A stretch of 64,000 nucleotides of DNA from Mangifera indica (GCF_011075055.1 NC_058137.1:10835463-10899462), one strand, 5' to 3'; shown: positions 1 through 12,653, counted from the stretch's first letter. Notes: generated from the sequence alone by a model not told the origin. Translations and numbers: made by a program.

Positions 1-1499
1 TCTTCTCATTTTGATTCCTTGTTTTTATTCTTTGAGCATTAAACTATCTCTTTCCTGTATATGGTTATTGAGCCACTCATTTTTAAAACTTGATTTTGCA
101 ACGTATGCATGAGTACTAAAGCTCCCTCAAGGGCGCTTGTCCTCCAATTTTATGTGGCTAGAATAACTAACAAAAGTCTTTCTTTCCTCATTGTGGGTAT
201 ATGTACCTTTAAACGCTTCCACTATCGAGAAGAGATCGTTTTTCTAAATGAACCTACTGTTCATGTATTAGGTTACACGTAGTTGACTTTAGTTTCATAC
301 TCAGATTTGACATTCAATCAAATTCAATAATCAACTATCTTTATTTGGGGACTATAGATCCTCCAACCTTTTTCAATTAAAACCATACTTATGGCATATG
401 CAGTTGAACATTAATGGTACTTATATACCAGATCGATAATCATGAAACTAATCAAGATATCACACGAAGTGAGTCTTGCTTCTTACATGCGTGATGTGCG
501 TCCATAACACATTTGTGTAAGACATTGATTGGGTTTCTATCCCTTAGCCAGCCACAACTCTATCTTAACTTGATTCACGACCTCCAAAGCCTTTTGCTCA
601 TCTAGGATATTATGCATTTCAAATGCCACACGTTGTAATTCTCTTTATTCAATATCATTCTTATTCAAATCAGCCATCATTTTCTAAGATGTTATAGTTA
701 ACTAGATCATAGAAACTATGTATTAGACACAACGCTATCAATGCAATCAAAATACATATCAATTGTCGTAATTACGCATTAAAATTTTAAAATATCCCAC
801 ATAAGACACAAAATCGAAAGTTCACTATGTTCCCAATCATCTTCCATAACACAAATGCTTGACATTTTAAACTTTAATATAATTGTACCAATATTAATTC
901 TGGATAAGAATTTCATTAAATTCTATCAATCTCAAAATTCTCACACTTAACTAATATATATGATACAACAAATGTATCATCTATTTTGACTAGGACCATT
1001 TCATCAACCCGTATCGATCTTTGAGTCACTTTATCCATGATAAAGTCTCTATTACATTTGCGTTAGGTCAAATACCTCGCATTACATTAGTTTTTGGAAT
1101 AATGATAAACTAATGGATATTCTCTCGTACATTACTAAGCGTCGCTCTATAACAAGTTGTAATGAATCCACTTAGTCCCAAAAAGTTTCAAATTCTTGTC
1201 CCGAATAAGATCAGTGATTATGGGGCTCATATTCATGCATAGATATTCTTTCTTTTCCAATTAAGAGAATTCAATAGAGTATTAATAGTTTCAACATGCA
1301 ATGCGATGGTCCCTAGTCAACAAACTTGCATAAAGTAGAAACATGTATTTCAAAACACCAATATATGTTTTCGGGAGTCAGAATAAGATATTACATGTCA
1401 TTATGCATCGTAAAACCCATGGAACACATCTCATATACAGATCTGAGTACTACACAACTTCCAAGGATTCGAAAATAGAATTCACATGCCAAGACGCGT

Positions 1500-1860
1500 T
1501 GGAAATGGGTGTTCACGCTCTACCACGTGCCAAAATAATCTCATACAATCTTTCACATGCCAAATCGACGTCACACGTGCCTCCACGTGTTGTATATATA
1601 TCTGTGTGTGCCTTCACGCGCTAGGAATGAGTCAAATGTGTTGTCATGCCTGAAACTGGTTGTCACACGCCCACACATGTCGGTTAACGGTGGTGGTCAA
1701 ACGTTGACCGTTGATTGATCAACTGACCAGATGGGCATTAATTGGTCAACTGACCCGATAGGCACTGATCGGTTCGGGGTGAGTCAACGAGTTGACCCAT
1801 TGATCGATGGGTCTTGACCAACCTATTGACCACTGGGTCGAGTAATCGGGTTTTCCCAAA
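1500..1860. promoter_or_regulatory. leader rich in W-box and G-box motifs
   Basis: Within the leader of the minus-strand copia there are about six TTGACC/GGTCAA cores between 1690 and 1850 (W-box, the WRKY target) and several CACGTG or ACGTG cores between 1515 and 1595 (G-box type). The motifs sit in short degenerate repeats. The leader of the related element (about 57880-58080) has a similar but thinner cluster. That the motifs regulate anything is inference from the motif identity only. Confidence 0.3.
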
Positions 1861-2293
1861 CTGATTTCGATTCGGTTCTATGCATAAACCCTAAATTTTA
1901 TGTCTTTCTAATTGGCCTTCTTTCGGTGATTTTTTGACGATCACACCATAAGGCTTTTGTAGCCCAGACGACATTAAGGCGTATCGTTCCAAGTTCTGAC
2001 GCCGATGGTGCTGAAATTGATCAAAATGGCGATGAAGAAAAAGACGCCTATAGTCTCGATTTTGGGTCAATTTCATCGATTCTGACATTAATTCGAGTCA
2101 TTTTTCAATTTAAAACATGTAATATCATTCCAAGCATTCATCCAACATGTTTCCCAACACTAATTTCATACAATTTTGACCGAATTAAATTCATGCCCAA
2201 AAACAAAATTTTAAACAAAATTAAATATATAAATTCTAATTTGCATAATATATGCAATACGATTCATAGAAAACATAACAAATACGTATCCTA

Positions 2294-2307
2294 GGCTCTG
2301 ATGCCAA
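2294..2307 (-). other. primer binding site, initiator tRNA-Met type
   Basis: The minus-strand reading is TTGGCATCAGAGCC, one base different from the usual plant copia primer site TGGTATCAGAGC. It abuts the inner end of the LTR at 2308, which fixes both the LTR boundary and the minus orientation of the element. Confidence 0.7.
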
Positions 2308-2677
2308 TGTTGGAAATAATTGAACATGCTAGGATCAAATTCTGTGAAATCTATAAATACAAATTTACGTACCCGTTTCAATTTTTGATTAAGCATCTTT
2401 GAATATCGCACGAGGTGTTGACGTTAGTCTATTTCCATGACGCCATTTGCCTACGTACTGATTTCCAATTGGGAGACAGGATCTTTGCATTGATTTTTTA
2501 GGAGAAAAAAAAGGAGAGAATTCTGCTTCCTTTTAATAATACATTATATCTATTGAGGAGACAGTTTGAATAATTTATATATGTCTAACTACCTTCCAAC
2601 TCCTTCTCATAACTGCCCATGGTAGTTATATTAAATCGGGTCAGGTCGACCCGTCATGGGTGGACCCGTATCCAATA
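2308..2677 (-). repeat. copia 5' LTR (minus strand)
   Basis: This 370-bp stretch lies just outside the primer site. Its minus-strand sequence starts TATTGGAT and ends ACA. The right-hand portion (about 2635-2677) is clearly related to the LTR at 51437-51812, sharing the GTCAGGTCGACCCGTCATGG-like block. The start is TA rather than the usual TG, as in the two LTRs of the 51437-58862 element, so this looks like a family trait rather than a single mutation. The matching 3' LTR is outside the window. Confidence 0.6.
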
Positions 2678-2714
2678 ATACTTAAGTCATAATATGTAAT
2701 TCATTTCAAGTTCT

Positions 2715-3075
2715 TCTTATGCAACATAAATATAAAACACAATTTCTATACTATTGAATATAATAAATAATTAAGGTAGAAAATAAAAATGTAGAAAAAT
2801 AAAAGAAAGAGAACACAAGAATTTATGAGGTTCGATAAATATACCTACTTTCTCGGCGTCGCTGACTACTTCAACTATCTTTAAAGAATAATTATAAAAG
2901 AAAAATAAACTATTAGAGATCCCTAATAATAGGATTCTCTCAATACAATTGTGTTTGACTACAATTGTTTTAGGATGATTTTGAATCAAAACCAAGACCT
3001 CTATTTATAACCTTTGGTAAAATATAAAGAGAATAAATTAACCAATATGAGACTTAAAGAGCCAATTTTTTAACA
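2715..3075 (-). repeat. solo LTR of a copia family (same family as 29731-30079)
   Basis: The minus strand of this 361-bp stretch aligns over its whole length with the 3' LTR at 29731-30079, including the TGGCTCTTTA block near the start, the TATAAATAGA TATA-type box, the TCAGCGACGCC block and the terminal TGCATAAGA. It is flanked by a perfect 5-bp duplication, GTTCT at 2710-2714 and 3076-3080. There are no coding remains on either side, so it is a solo LTR left by recombination between two LTRs. Confidence 0.8.
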
Positions 3076-3245
3076 GTTCTGAAAGGGGTGAAAGCTTTTT
3101 CATTATGCCATAAGTCATTAACAATAAGATCTTTTGTTGCATTAGACGAACAAATTATTGTCAAAAGAAACAGAAAAGACTTTATAACTATATTCTCATA
3201 TGGTTAACAGTTTGGGTATAATTCTAGCAATGTATAACAAAACTT

Positions 3246-3602
3246 GGAGGTATCGAACTTTTACCTTTTTTCTATATAATTGATTGAACTTTGTTTTTCT
3301 ATTGAAAAGATTGAACTCTTAAATTTTCCTATTGAAGGAATTGAAGTTTCAAATTTTCCTATATAAGGGACCAAACTTTTAGTGTTTCCTATTGAAAGTG
3401 TTAAACAAACACAATTAACATTATTTATTTTGTATTGGAAGTAAGGTTATCAATTTGTTAACTTAAAAAAGTTTTGCTCTTTTCATAAGAAAATATGAAA
3501 AGTTCAGTCCCTTCAATATAAAAATTTGAACATTCAGTTTCTTCAATTTTAAAAACAAAGTTGGGTTCCTTTAATAGAAAAAGGTAATAATTTGATACCT
3601 CT
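3246..3602. mobile_element. small foldback (inverted-repeat) element
   Basis: The two ends are inverted copies: GGAGGTATCGAACTTTTACC at the left and the complement of AGGTATCAAATTATTACC at the right, with similarity running far into the middle, so most of the 357 bp can fold into a hairpin. The arms contain an approximate tandem repeat of about 35 bp built on TTTTCCTATTGAAGG. No coding capacity. I could not find a convincing target duplication, so the exact ends are uncertain. Confidence 0.5.
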
Positions 3603-3759
3603 AGGTGTTGAGCAAAAATATCTATAAAAATTGTCTCCCTAAAATTCAACCTCTAATAAGTATGTGTCTCTTTCATTCTAGAAACAAAAACTCAATCCCT
3701 TTAATATTTACTAGGAAAAATAAAATTTGAAAAACTTCCCCTAGAATCATAGCAAAGGC

Positions 3760-4420
3760 AGTTCCACAACTTAGTAAGTAGTTTGCCTTTAGTACGAACA
3801 ATATTCACAATTTATCATGAGAAATTAACATGTGATCAAGATGATTGGTTACATTGAGAAATTAACATCCTTGGGTTTCATAATGGATAATGGCCTTGTC
3901 CTTGACTTGATCTTGTAGTAATTGCTTAACTCGTATTCACAATTTATCATGATCTATAATAAAAGCATAATGGAAAAGTCCCTTAGTGAGTTTATGAACA
4001 TGTATCATACTATAAAGTGAGAATAGACTGTTAGTGTTCTTCTAATGGTTTCCAAAGCACACAAAGGCAAAGGTAAGGGCAAGGATAATACCAAGCCTAA
4101 GTCCAAACCTTAGTAGTAGACCTTTACTACTTTATTGTTTGTTGGTGGTGTGAGAAAATGAAAGGTCATCTACTTCTTCTGTGGTAACTATAACTATTGG
4201 AGTTTACATTACAAGGGCTTCTTAGAAAGTAAGAAGAAGAAATCAATTGCTTCAACTTCAAGTATCAATATGATTGAGATTAACTACTTTCCTCCAATTT
4301 CTTGGGTCATTAACAATGGATTTGATTCTTAAATTTACTTTGATGTGGTGGAAATAAGATATAGATTGCTTGCCAAGGGAGAAGTGGACCGATGAGTACA
4401 AAAAAAAAATACAAATGGTT
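3760..4420 (+). pseudogene. decayed copia gag C-terminus and protease
   Basis: Translated in pieces, this stretch gives the Lys/Gly-rich tail of a copia gag (about 4050-4115, KGKGKGK-like), a ruined zinc knuckle (about 4160-4215) and a protease start in which the family's SWVLDTG-like motif reads SWVINNGF (about 4302-4327). Frames change repeatedly and stops are frequent. It is collinear with the reverse transcriptase remnant further right (5430-6960), so both probably belong to one plus-strand element, with LTR pieces (4410-5250) lying between them. Confidence 0.55.
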
Positions 4421-5250
4421 GCATTAGTCTCGTTTTATATTTATATTAATAAAACAAGATTTTCTTCATCACATTGTCTTAAATTAAATGAATGCTCTTA
4501 GGATTGTGGAACTATGATGAAGGGATCAATGTGTGTCAACTTTGTTACATACTGCCCTAGAGCTAATCATCACAATTAATATTTGATCCAATCTTAGATA
4601 TTTAATTAATAAAATGCATTTATGTTATCTATATTTTATTTAACATAGATAATTGTTTTAATAATAATTGAATTGAGATGAGTTATTAGTGCTCAACACC
4701 TAATTATAAGAACTTTATGTACATATTAAGTGGTTGTTCTTAAAACATTTGTAACTCTGATATTACAATGATAAATGGCACAGGTAATAGTAATAAAGTT
4801 ATTATAGCGTTGAATAACCTCATCGTAAGATGATGATAGTTCTTTTATGTCAAAATTGTTTTATAACAACTTAGTGCAACACATGGGTGCACGTTATAGA
4901 TGCGTCAACCAGACTAACCCACTAAAAGGATTCTATGTGGATGGTTGATCTAGTGTCTATGCAAAATATCCTCTTAGTGAATTGAGGTACATATAATCCT
5001 TAGACTTAAGGTTATCGGATTGTCTTATACAAGAATTGATATGGTTTGACACTAGCCCAACATAGTCTGGTCAGAAAATTATTAAAAAGATGGTGATTAG
5101 CTATATCAAGATTTATACGAAGGCTATAGGAGATCAATAAAAGATTCATTACTTCTAAGCATTGGAGCTAATATCTTAGTTAGGATCTACTAATGGATGT
5201 CAATGACCTATTAAATCTGTGGCCATAGTGGGATTAAATCTTAGTTAGGG
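4410..5250 (+). repeat. two abutting fragments of a long copia LTR
   Basis: From 4543 (TGTTACATACTGCCC...) to about 5250 the sequence aligns with the start of the 3' LTR at 7106 (TGTTAGGGTAGTGC...), including matching blocks for the GTTGAATAACCTCATC and ATCCTTAGACTT segments. 4410-4542 matches another part of the same family (about 36530-36640). The first is probably a 5'-truncated or partial LTR inserted among gag/protease remains; the boundaries on the right are not resolved. Confidence 0.5.
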
Positions 5251-5429
5251 CCTATTAACAGAAAAAAAATCCATTTCCAAAAGAACGAGTAAGAAGAAGA
5301 TTAAACTCAATGAAGTTCATATACCATAAGATACTAAAGATATAAGACAGGGAAATGTGACACCATAAGTGTTAAACATCGTGAAAAGGTTGTTATATAA
5401 CCAACTTAACATACATATGAGCCACATAG

Positions 5430-6960
5430 ATCTAGTTGAGCAGGTTGTAAGCCTAAAAAGTTTGGTTATCTCTTGACTCAACACAATGATGTGCCAGTCA
5501 TTCAAGATGACAAACCTAGAACTTACCAAGATGATATTTTAGATCCTAACTTTATTGAGTGCAATGAAACCATAAAAATCAAAAATAGAATTCATGTATC
5601 AAAACCAAGTATGCACTTTTATAGATCTACCTAAAGGGGTAAAACCCATACGGTGTAAGTGAGTCTTTAGAAAGAACACCAATATAAAAGGTAACGTGTA
5701 TACCTATAAAACATGGCTGGTTACAAAAGGTTTCACACAAAAGCATGACATAGACCATGATGAAACCTTTTCACCAATTGTGATGTTGAAGTTTGTTCGG
5801 ATTATGCTTATGATAATTGCCTACCATGACTATGAAATTTGGCTAATGGATGTCAAAACCACTTTCTTGAATGAAAATCTAGTAGAAGATGTGTATATAA
5901 CACAACTTGATGGTTTTGTTATTGATAGACAAGTGAGTAAGCTATACAAGTTACAAAGCTCCATTTATGAACTCAAACAAGCTTCTAGGAGTTGGAACAT
6001 TCATTTTGATGAAGCCATAAAAGATTCAAATTCATCAAAAATAAAGATGAGCCATGTGTATACAAGAAGGTCAGTGGGAGCAAAATAGTATTATTAATAT
6101 TATATGTTAATGATATACTAATTATCGAGAATGATATGTTGAACTTGCAATCAATAAATACTTGATTATCCAAGTGCTTCTTCATGAAAGACTTAGGAGA
6201 AATAACCTATATTTTTGGAATAAAGATATATAAAGATAGATCACGTAAGTGGCTTAGACTAAGTCAAAATACGTACATTGACAAAGTACTAAAGAGATTC
6301 AACATGGAGGAATCCAAGAGAGGATATTTTCTAATGAGTTATAGTGTATATATCTCCAGTGAAATGTGTCATAAAACACATGAAAAGAGAGATAAGATGA
6401 AATTGATCCCACACGCTTCTACAATGGGATCAATCATGTACACCATGTGATGTACAATGATTAATATCTCATATGTTTTAAGTGTTTGTAGTAGATATCA
6501 ATTAGATCTAGGAAAACATCACTAGGTAGTTATCAAGTATATTCTAAAGTACCTTAAAAGGACTAAAGATACGTTCTTGGTTTATATAGGAAAATCTGAG
6601 CTCATTGTGCAAAGATACAATTATGTTAGTTTCCAAATAGATTGTGCTGACTTCAAATCCTAATTGAGATTTGTATTTTGCTTAAATGATAAGATAATTA
6701 ATTGGAAAAACTCCAAGCAAAGTACAATAATTGATTCAATGATCGATTTTGAGTACATTGCTTTGTTGGATGTGGCAAAAGAAGTAGTGTAGATCAAGAA
6801 GTTTGTCAACATACTTGGCATAACTCCATCTATATAAAATCCTATAAACTTTGTTGTAACAATAATGAGGCAACAACATAAGTGAAGGAGCCATGATCTC
6901 ACCAATGATATAAACATATACTTAGGAGACATTACCTAATTAGAGAAATAATTCAATATA
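5430..6960 (+). pseudogene. decayed copia reverse transcriptase and RNase H
   Basis: The best frame (5696-6088) reads through the copia reverse transcriptase core: KGFTQKH, DETFSP, the MDVKTTFLNE motif and YELKQASRSWN. The catalytic YVDD region follows at about 6100-6120, but in a broken frame (MLMIY-like). 6184-6450 continues with MKDLGEITYIFGIKIY and LSQNTYIDKVLKRFN, the linker between RT and RNase H. RNase H pieces follow to 6960 (WKNSKQ-like, then the DNN and SHQ region). Upstream gag and integrase are mostly missing. Several stops and frameshifts make it a pseudogene. The same protein family is seen at 33930-34197 and 36263-36462. Confidence 0.8.
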
Positions 6961-7105
6961 GAGATATGCAAATAGGAAGAGTAGATACCGATGATAGTTT
7001 GGTTGACCCATTGATGAAGCCACTATCGCAGTAGAAGTATGTTAGACATGTAACCTTGTATGATATTAGATAAATGTTTGATTGACCATAATACAAGTGA
7101 AAGAT

Positions 7106-9043
7106 TGTTAGGGTAGTGCTTTAGAGCCAATCATCATAATTAATATTTAATCTAATCTTTGATATTTAATCAATAAAATGACATTTTTATTATCTATATT
7201 TTATATAAATTAGATAATCATATTAACAAAAGTTAAACTGTGACGAGGGTATTAGTGTTTGACACCTAATCATAAGAACCCTATGTGAACATTTGATGGT
7301 TGTTCTCAAAACATTCGTTACTTTGATATTACCATGATAAAAGGCACATGTAATAGTAATATAGTTATCATAGTGTTGAATAACCTCATCATCAAATAAT
7401 GACAGTTCTTATGTGTCAAAGTTTTTTGTTGACAACTTGGTGAAACACATGGGTGTATGTCATACACATATCCATTGGACTAACCTACTAAGAGGATTTT
7501 ATATGCATGATTACTCTATTATGTATGAAAAATATCCTTTTATTGAATAAAGGTATATGTGATCCTTAGACTTGAGATCATAAGATCGTCTTGTACAAGG
7601 ATCAATATGGTTTAATACCAGCCTAATGTAGTTTAGTTAGAGGATTTCCAAAAAGGTGGTGATTGGCCATATCGATATTTGTATAAAAGTTATAGTGGAT
7701 CAACAAAGGATTCATCGCTCTTGAGTATGAGAGCTAATATCTCAGTTAGGACCTATTGATGAATGTCAATGACCAATTAAATTTATAGCTATAATGAGAT
7801 TGATTTGATGTTTGATTCAATTTTATCTAGTTATTGACAAAAGTCAATCTATGTAACTCAAGGAGTTTTGATGGAGATACTTAATCTACACCTCAACCTT
7901 GAAAAGAAAATGTATAATGAAAGGATCAAATTGTATGAACAACCATATCAGTAACAGGTTAAAAGAAGTCATATGTTGACCTTTATTAATTAGGTGGCCA
8001 TGATGCCTTAATAGAGGCCAATCTTGGTTTGTGTTTAAACAGATGCTGGGTCGAGAGCTTAACACAAATAAGATCACTATTGACTTAATCGAAAGCCTAT
8101 AGGTCACGTACAAAAAGAGTTGATGAACTCTAGAGGCATGACAATTGTTCAAGTTAGGTTTGGTCAAGATTTCAAATAAAGAATTTAGAGTCATAGAAAG
8201 ACCTATAGATCTGAAGTATATTTTATTATACTTTAAGACCTTAGTATAATAATCCTGAGTTACTAGGGTGTATGCAAGAATTGGCAAGATTAAGTTGGAC
8301 TAACTCAAATCCAAAACACCTAACTTAAAGTTCAAATTAGGATGATGATAAAATTTTATCATAAATTCATTAATATTGTAATTTCCTAATTTTGGGTTGA
8401 TTGTTGAAAATGGTAGGAAAGTTAATAGGATATTAATGAGGGAATATACTCAATTATTGTGTTGACCAAATGTATAACTCCTATGAGCTATATATGTATA
8501 GGAATAGGTGGGACAATTCTCATCCAAGTCATGCATGCCTAGGACATTTATTGGTCCTTGGCATGTATAGAAAAACCGCCTAAGTCTTAGGCGACACTTG
8601 TGATTATGTGTGTATACACATATACACACATATATGTGTGTGTGTGTGCCCTTTCTTGCTTTAAACATAACAATACATATTATATACAACCTTAGCCACC
8701 ACAAAAAGAGAGTTTCCCTTCCTTCTCACCTCAAAGTTGTCTTCGGGTTCTAGTAAGCCTTGAGCACAACCAAACCTTCGTTGTTACTACTTCATGTGGA
8801 TACTACTGAGTGGGTCTATGCTTGATTTTGAAAGTAAGACTTCATAATCTCTCATCATTAAAGAAAGATGAAGGAGCCACCAATACAAATATGTCGAATA
8901 AATACCTTATGTGTGTTGTTCTTTATATTTGTGAATTAATCATACTACAAAGATGATCGAAAATAGGGTCTATTAGAGTGTTTATGTTATTAAATTAAAT
9001 TGTGATTTGTTATTCTACTAGTGAGGGCTGTAAAATCCCTACA
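7106..9043 (+). repeat. copia 3' LTR, about 1.9 kb
   Basis: It begins TGTTAGGGTAGTGC directly after a purine-rich AAGTGAAAGAT tract (7095-7105), the usual arrangement of polypurine tract and 3' LTR, and ends near CCCTACA at 9043, roughly complementary to the start. Parts of it recur in the window: 4543-5250, 9046-9450, 36463-36932 continued at 48572-48944, 62367-63330, and inverted at 63413-64000. A GT/CA microsatellite lies at about 8600-8650. The right end is judged from the homologous end at 63413 and is approximate. Confidence 0.6.
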
Positions 9044-9045
9044 AA

Positions 9046-9450
9046 GTATCATGGAAACCTTATGTTCACATATGATGGACATTTTAGAAACATTTACAGT
9101 TCTAATATTATCTTGAATAAGGGCAATGATAATATGGTTAGGACTATTGTAGTGTTGAATAACCCTACCAAAAGGTGGTGTCTAATTCACTTGTCAAGGT
9201 TGGTTGTTGACAATTTAATGCAACACATAGGCTCATGTTGAGTAAATGCATCACCAACCCTAAAGTCTATGAAAATATCTTCTAACAAATAGTGGTAAAT
9301 CAGATGATTTGACTTGAGGTCACCAAACCATTGTACAATTATCAACAATGCCCTTTGATGTTGTTCTAGTCTATGTTATGTGTGTTTTTACAACACAAAC
9401 TTTTGGTTGTGGCAAACTTTCTGTTTTAGTTTGGTTACCATATGATGAAT
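9046..9450 (+). repeat. fragment of the same long copia LTR
   Basis: The block ATGGAAACCTTATGTTCACA and what follows corresponds to 36645-36800 (GGAAATCTTATATTCATATA and on), including the later TTGACTTGAGGTCACCAAAC segment. It lies next to the end of the 7106-9043 LTR. No coding sequence; the plus frame 9002-9241 is a chance frame. Confidence 0.5.
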
Positions 9451-9639
9451 TGAGTAGACTTGTACACAATAGGAGTTAAATCATGTTAATTCTTATAATA
9501 AGTTATTACATGGTGATCGTAATTAGTTGATAGTTCATTATCAAAACTAGGAAACACAACTTCAAGTTTAAATTACAAAAATGTAAGACGAATCAAGTAA
9601 CTAAGTGATTACCAAAGTCAATTTGGATTAGTAGAATTA

Positions 9640-10640
9640 CTAAAACATGAAATATTTGAGTTCATTTTTTCAAATGATGAATTAGAAGACATGACAAGGC
9701 TTATAATTTTTTAGTTGTGACTTTTAGGTTATATAAAGTTTCTAACATTGGCTTATTTGAAAGGAACATGAGATGAGCTTGGATTAACAACAATTGTTGA
9801 ATTTTGGTTAAGGAATCAAAATTTTGTTCTGCACTTCGAGGATTTATATCATAAACTATATCAATCTATATTAGATGAGTTTCTTGAAGAGAAAATGTGT
9901 CAAACATTTGACTAATTTTAGAAAGAAGAAAAACATTTTCTCTAGTGTAGTGTGTACTGAAATTTGGGTTATTTTGGAAAGGATAATCTTTCTCATCAAT
10001 ATTCACACTAGCTAGCACATATACTCTCTTACTCGAACTTAAACACTTATACCCTTTGTGACTAAGACTATCCTATGAATACATAACCTTGAGTATGAAC
10101 TTCAAACTTTGTTTGTTGTAAGGTTTTGAGATAAGGATAACAAACACATCCAAAGATTTTAGCACTTTGTAAGTGGGAGTTTACTTAAACATGACCTAGA
10201 AAAGGGAAAGATATTGAAGAACCAATAAAGGTTGTCTATTAATAAGGAAAATGGTTGTTTGAAATGCACACCACTTGGAGGACAATGACATATGAGTTTA
10301 GGATAACACAACTAAACCTGTTTCAACCAACTGTTTGTGTTTCCTTTATGCTCACCTAGTTTATCAACGAGTGTATGGACATGAGTGTCTAAATACTATT
10401 CCAAGCAATTGTAAATATTTAGCTAAGGGTCTAAACTCACCTACCTGATCACATTGAACTCCTGAGACTTAGACTCTATAGGATATAGCCAAGTGAACCT
10501 AGAGAAGTCATATAAAAAAAGTATATAAAATATTTAAAAGCCTCTCTTGATAATATAAGGGTTATTCCCTATACATTAGTGTGAATCAGTTCTAGGGGAA
10601 CATTAGCTCTTGATCATGAAGTGAATACAAGGATGGCCTA
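9640..10640 (-). pseudogene. decayed copia integrase
   Basis: On the minus strand, broken frames give the copia integrase core: a FRPLAKYLQLLGI-like block, RHSCPYTH, RKHKQLVETGL (normally ERKHRHIVETGL), FLINR, then the C-terminal block with a GCVCYPYLRP-like segment, CVFLGYS-like and YVSRHV-like remains (about 10135 down to 9960). Many stops interrupt it. No LTRs can be assigned. The orientation is opposite to the copia remnant on its left, so it is a separate insertion. Confidence 0.55.
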
Positions 10641-10871
10641 ATCTTACACTACAAAAAGAAGTGAATACTTCATTTAACATTTTTTTACAACAATTGCTTA
10701 CAAGAATGGCCCAATCTTACATTACAAAAAGAAAAGGGACTTTAACAAAAGGAAAAATGCTTGTTAAAAATCTATTTCCCTTCGTTAAATAGTTTTAGTG
10801 GTGTTGAAAATCTCGTCGTTGCCTATCATTATAGCTTTCCTTATTAAAAGTATTAACGACGAGAAGAAAAG

Positions 10872-11114
10872 TGTTAGGATTGAGACACTTGTCCTTAATC
10901 CATATAGTAGTTTTTATTATAAAAAGGATGCCCAGGTTTTAAATGGGGAGGAGGTCTTTGATGCATTGAACGATTGAATAATGAAATCCCCATGGATTAC
11001 TCAAATTGTCCAGACTATCTTTGTAACCCTCTATTAATGAAATAATTTTTATTTTATTATGTTTTTATGTTTTATTTTTATATTTTTGTTGAATAAGTTA
11101 TGGGAACTCTATCA
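10872..11114 (+). repeat. 5' LTR of the short LTR element
   Basis: This stretch is repeated, with many substitutions, at 12654-12912; the ATTATAAAAAGG start block and the TTTTGTTGAATAA end block are the clearest. The terminus ATCA is followed two bases later by the primer site. Confidence 0.65.
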
Positions 11115-11875
11115 AATGGTACCAAAGTCATTAGATATGGGTTTTTGTTGTGATTCTAATGAAGGAAATGATTAAAGATAATGATGAAGTCGAAAAGTCT
11201 CCTGTGGAAGGTGGACCTTCACTAGAGCGTACTGTCAAAATGAAATTGACTTGAGATGATGAGGGTGAAAGATAAGTTGGCAATGGGAAGGCATGATGAC
11301 AATGATTGGAAAAGTGAAGAGTCATTGGAAATGGTGACAATAAAGGCTGACCTAAAAGTGAATCAACATCAGGAGAAGATGGGTTGATGGGCATATGCCA
11401 AAAAACAGCAAGAAAAAGAGGAAAAAAAGCTAAACAAAAGAAGAAAGAGAAGATGAATCATTAGGACTTGGTTGAAACTTGGAGACAAAGATAATAGAAG
11501 AAAAAACAGGACTAGCGATGAAGAGTTAAGAAAATAGAAAAGTTGTATAGGACAACCTACAAAAGAAAATGAAAAAAGTTAACAACTCTTAAAAGAACAG
11601 AAAAGAAAAGATGTATGGAACAACTTCGAAAAAAACGGGGAGGTTGAAAAAAAAAGTGGGCAATATGTGTGAAAAAAGTAATAATAAAAATGTGTAACAT
11701 AGATATATGAAAAAAATTGATAAAAATAAGAAAAAACTGAAAAATAAAAAAATAATTAAAAATCCAAAAAAAGTGAAAAAATAAGAAAAAATTCAAAGAA
11801 CTTAAAAAAATATATATATGAAAAAAATACCCACTTTGAGCACAAAGTGGTTTTTCAAGGGGAGAGAAATGTTGA

Positions 11876-12653
11876 GCCAAATGATTTATTCTCACCCAAA
11901 GATTACTCATTTCCCAAATTCCCACCATTTAACTTTAAAAAACCCTTTTACCACCTATGAGTTGTTAAGTCAGTTAGTTTTAAAAGCAAAATTATCATTT
12001 TACCTGTAATATTAAAAATAAACTAAATTTTTATTTTATTTTCTCCCTTAAACCCCAAAAACTAACAATTTCCTCTTTAGGTCAAATTTTAAAAAATAAC
12101 ATTTTCCCTATAGGGCTTATTTTTCAATATCCTATGCCACCGTAGATAGTCGTTCCCTTTGACGGTCTCTCTTTTCTCATCTCCCCCTTCTATTGGCGAT
12201 CCAAATTGAGAAGATGAAGTACTTCATCTTCCTAGATAAAGATGAGAGATCTCTTCTTCATCTCATCTTCATCTAGGAAGACAAAGAACTTTATCTTCTT
12301 AGACAAAATTCTTTGTCTTCTAGGCTTGGATGACCAACTGGACAGAGAAATGAGGAGAGAGAGATCATCGGAGGAAGAGGAAATGTCGAGAGGGAGATGC
12401 TACTGATGATGATGTTGGAGATAGTGTCAAAGATTGAAAAATAAACCTTAGGGGGTAGGGAATGTTATTTTTTTAAAACTTGGATTAAGGGGAAATTGTT
12501 AGTTTTTAGTGTTTAGGGGGGAAGGAGTTAAATTTTAAAACTAATGGATTTAGTTAACTTTGACAGCCCATGGGTGGGTAAAAGGGTTTTTGAAAGTTAA
12601 AAGGTGAGAACTTGAGAAAAAAGTAATCTTTGGGTGGGAATAAATCCTTTGGC
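11876..12653. mobile_element. long-inverted-repeat MITE nested in the 3' LTR
   Basis: The left end GCCAAATGATTTATTCTCAC and the complement of the right end, GCCAAAGGATTTATTCCCAC, begin arms that match with substitutions for more than 300 bp each, nearly to the middle, so the whole 778 bp is a foldback. The terminal sequence is related to that of the element at 16377-17263, whose ends read GGGCAAAAGACTTATTCCCAC, so they are two members of one superfamily. No target duplication is recognisable here. No coding capacity. Confidence 0.7.

Larger units (their letters stand above)
1..2677 (-). mobile_element. Ty1/copia retrotransposon, 5' part, cut by window start
   Basis: Read on the minus strand this is the 5' end of a copia element: LTR (2308-2677), primer binding site (2294-2307), a leader of well over 1 kb, then the beginning of a decayed gag. 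The stretch about 530-860 matches, with many changes, the gag start and leader of the better-preserved minus-strand copia at 51437-58862 (compare 56630-56940), including the run coding for a LDEQ-ALE-VNQV-like peptide. The gag frame is broken by stops, so it is not functional. The rest of the element lies outside the window. Assignment to Ty1/copia rests on the initiator-Met primer site and the homology to the second copy; I am fairly sure of it. The plus-strand frame 1343-1624 is a chance frame in the leader. Confidence 0.7.

Noticed and set aside
8590..8655. GT/CA repeat as a special structure
   Set aside because: An ordinary microsatellite inside a retrotransposon LTR.
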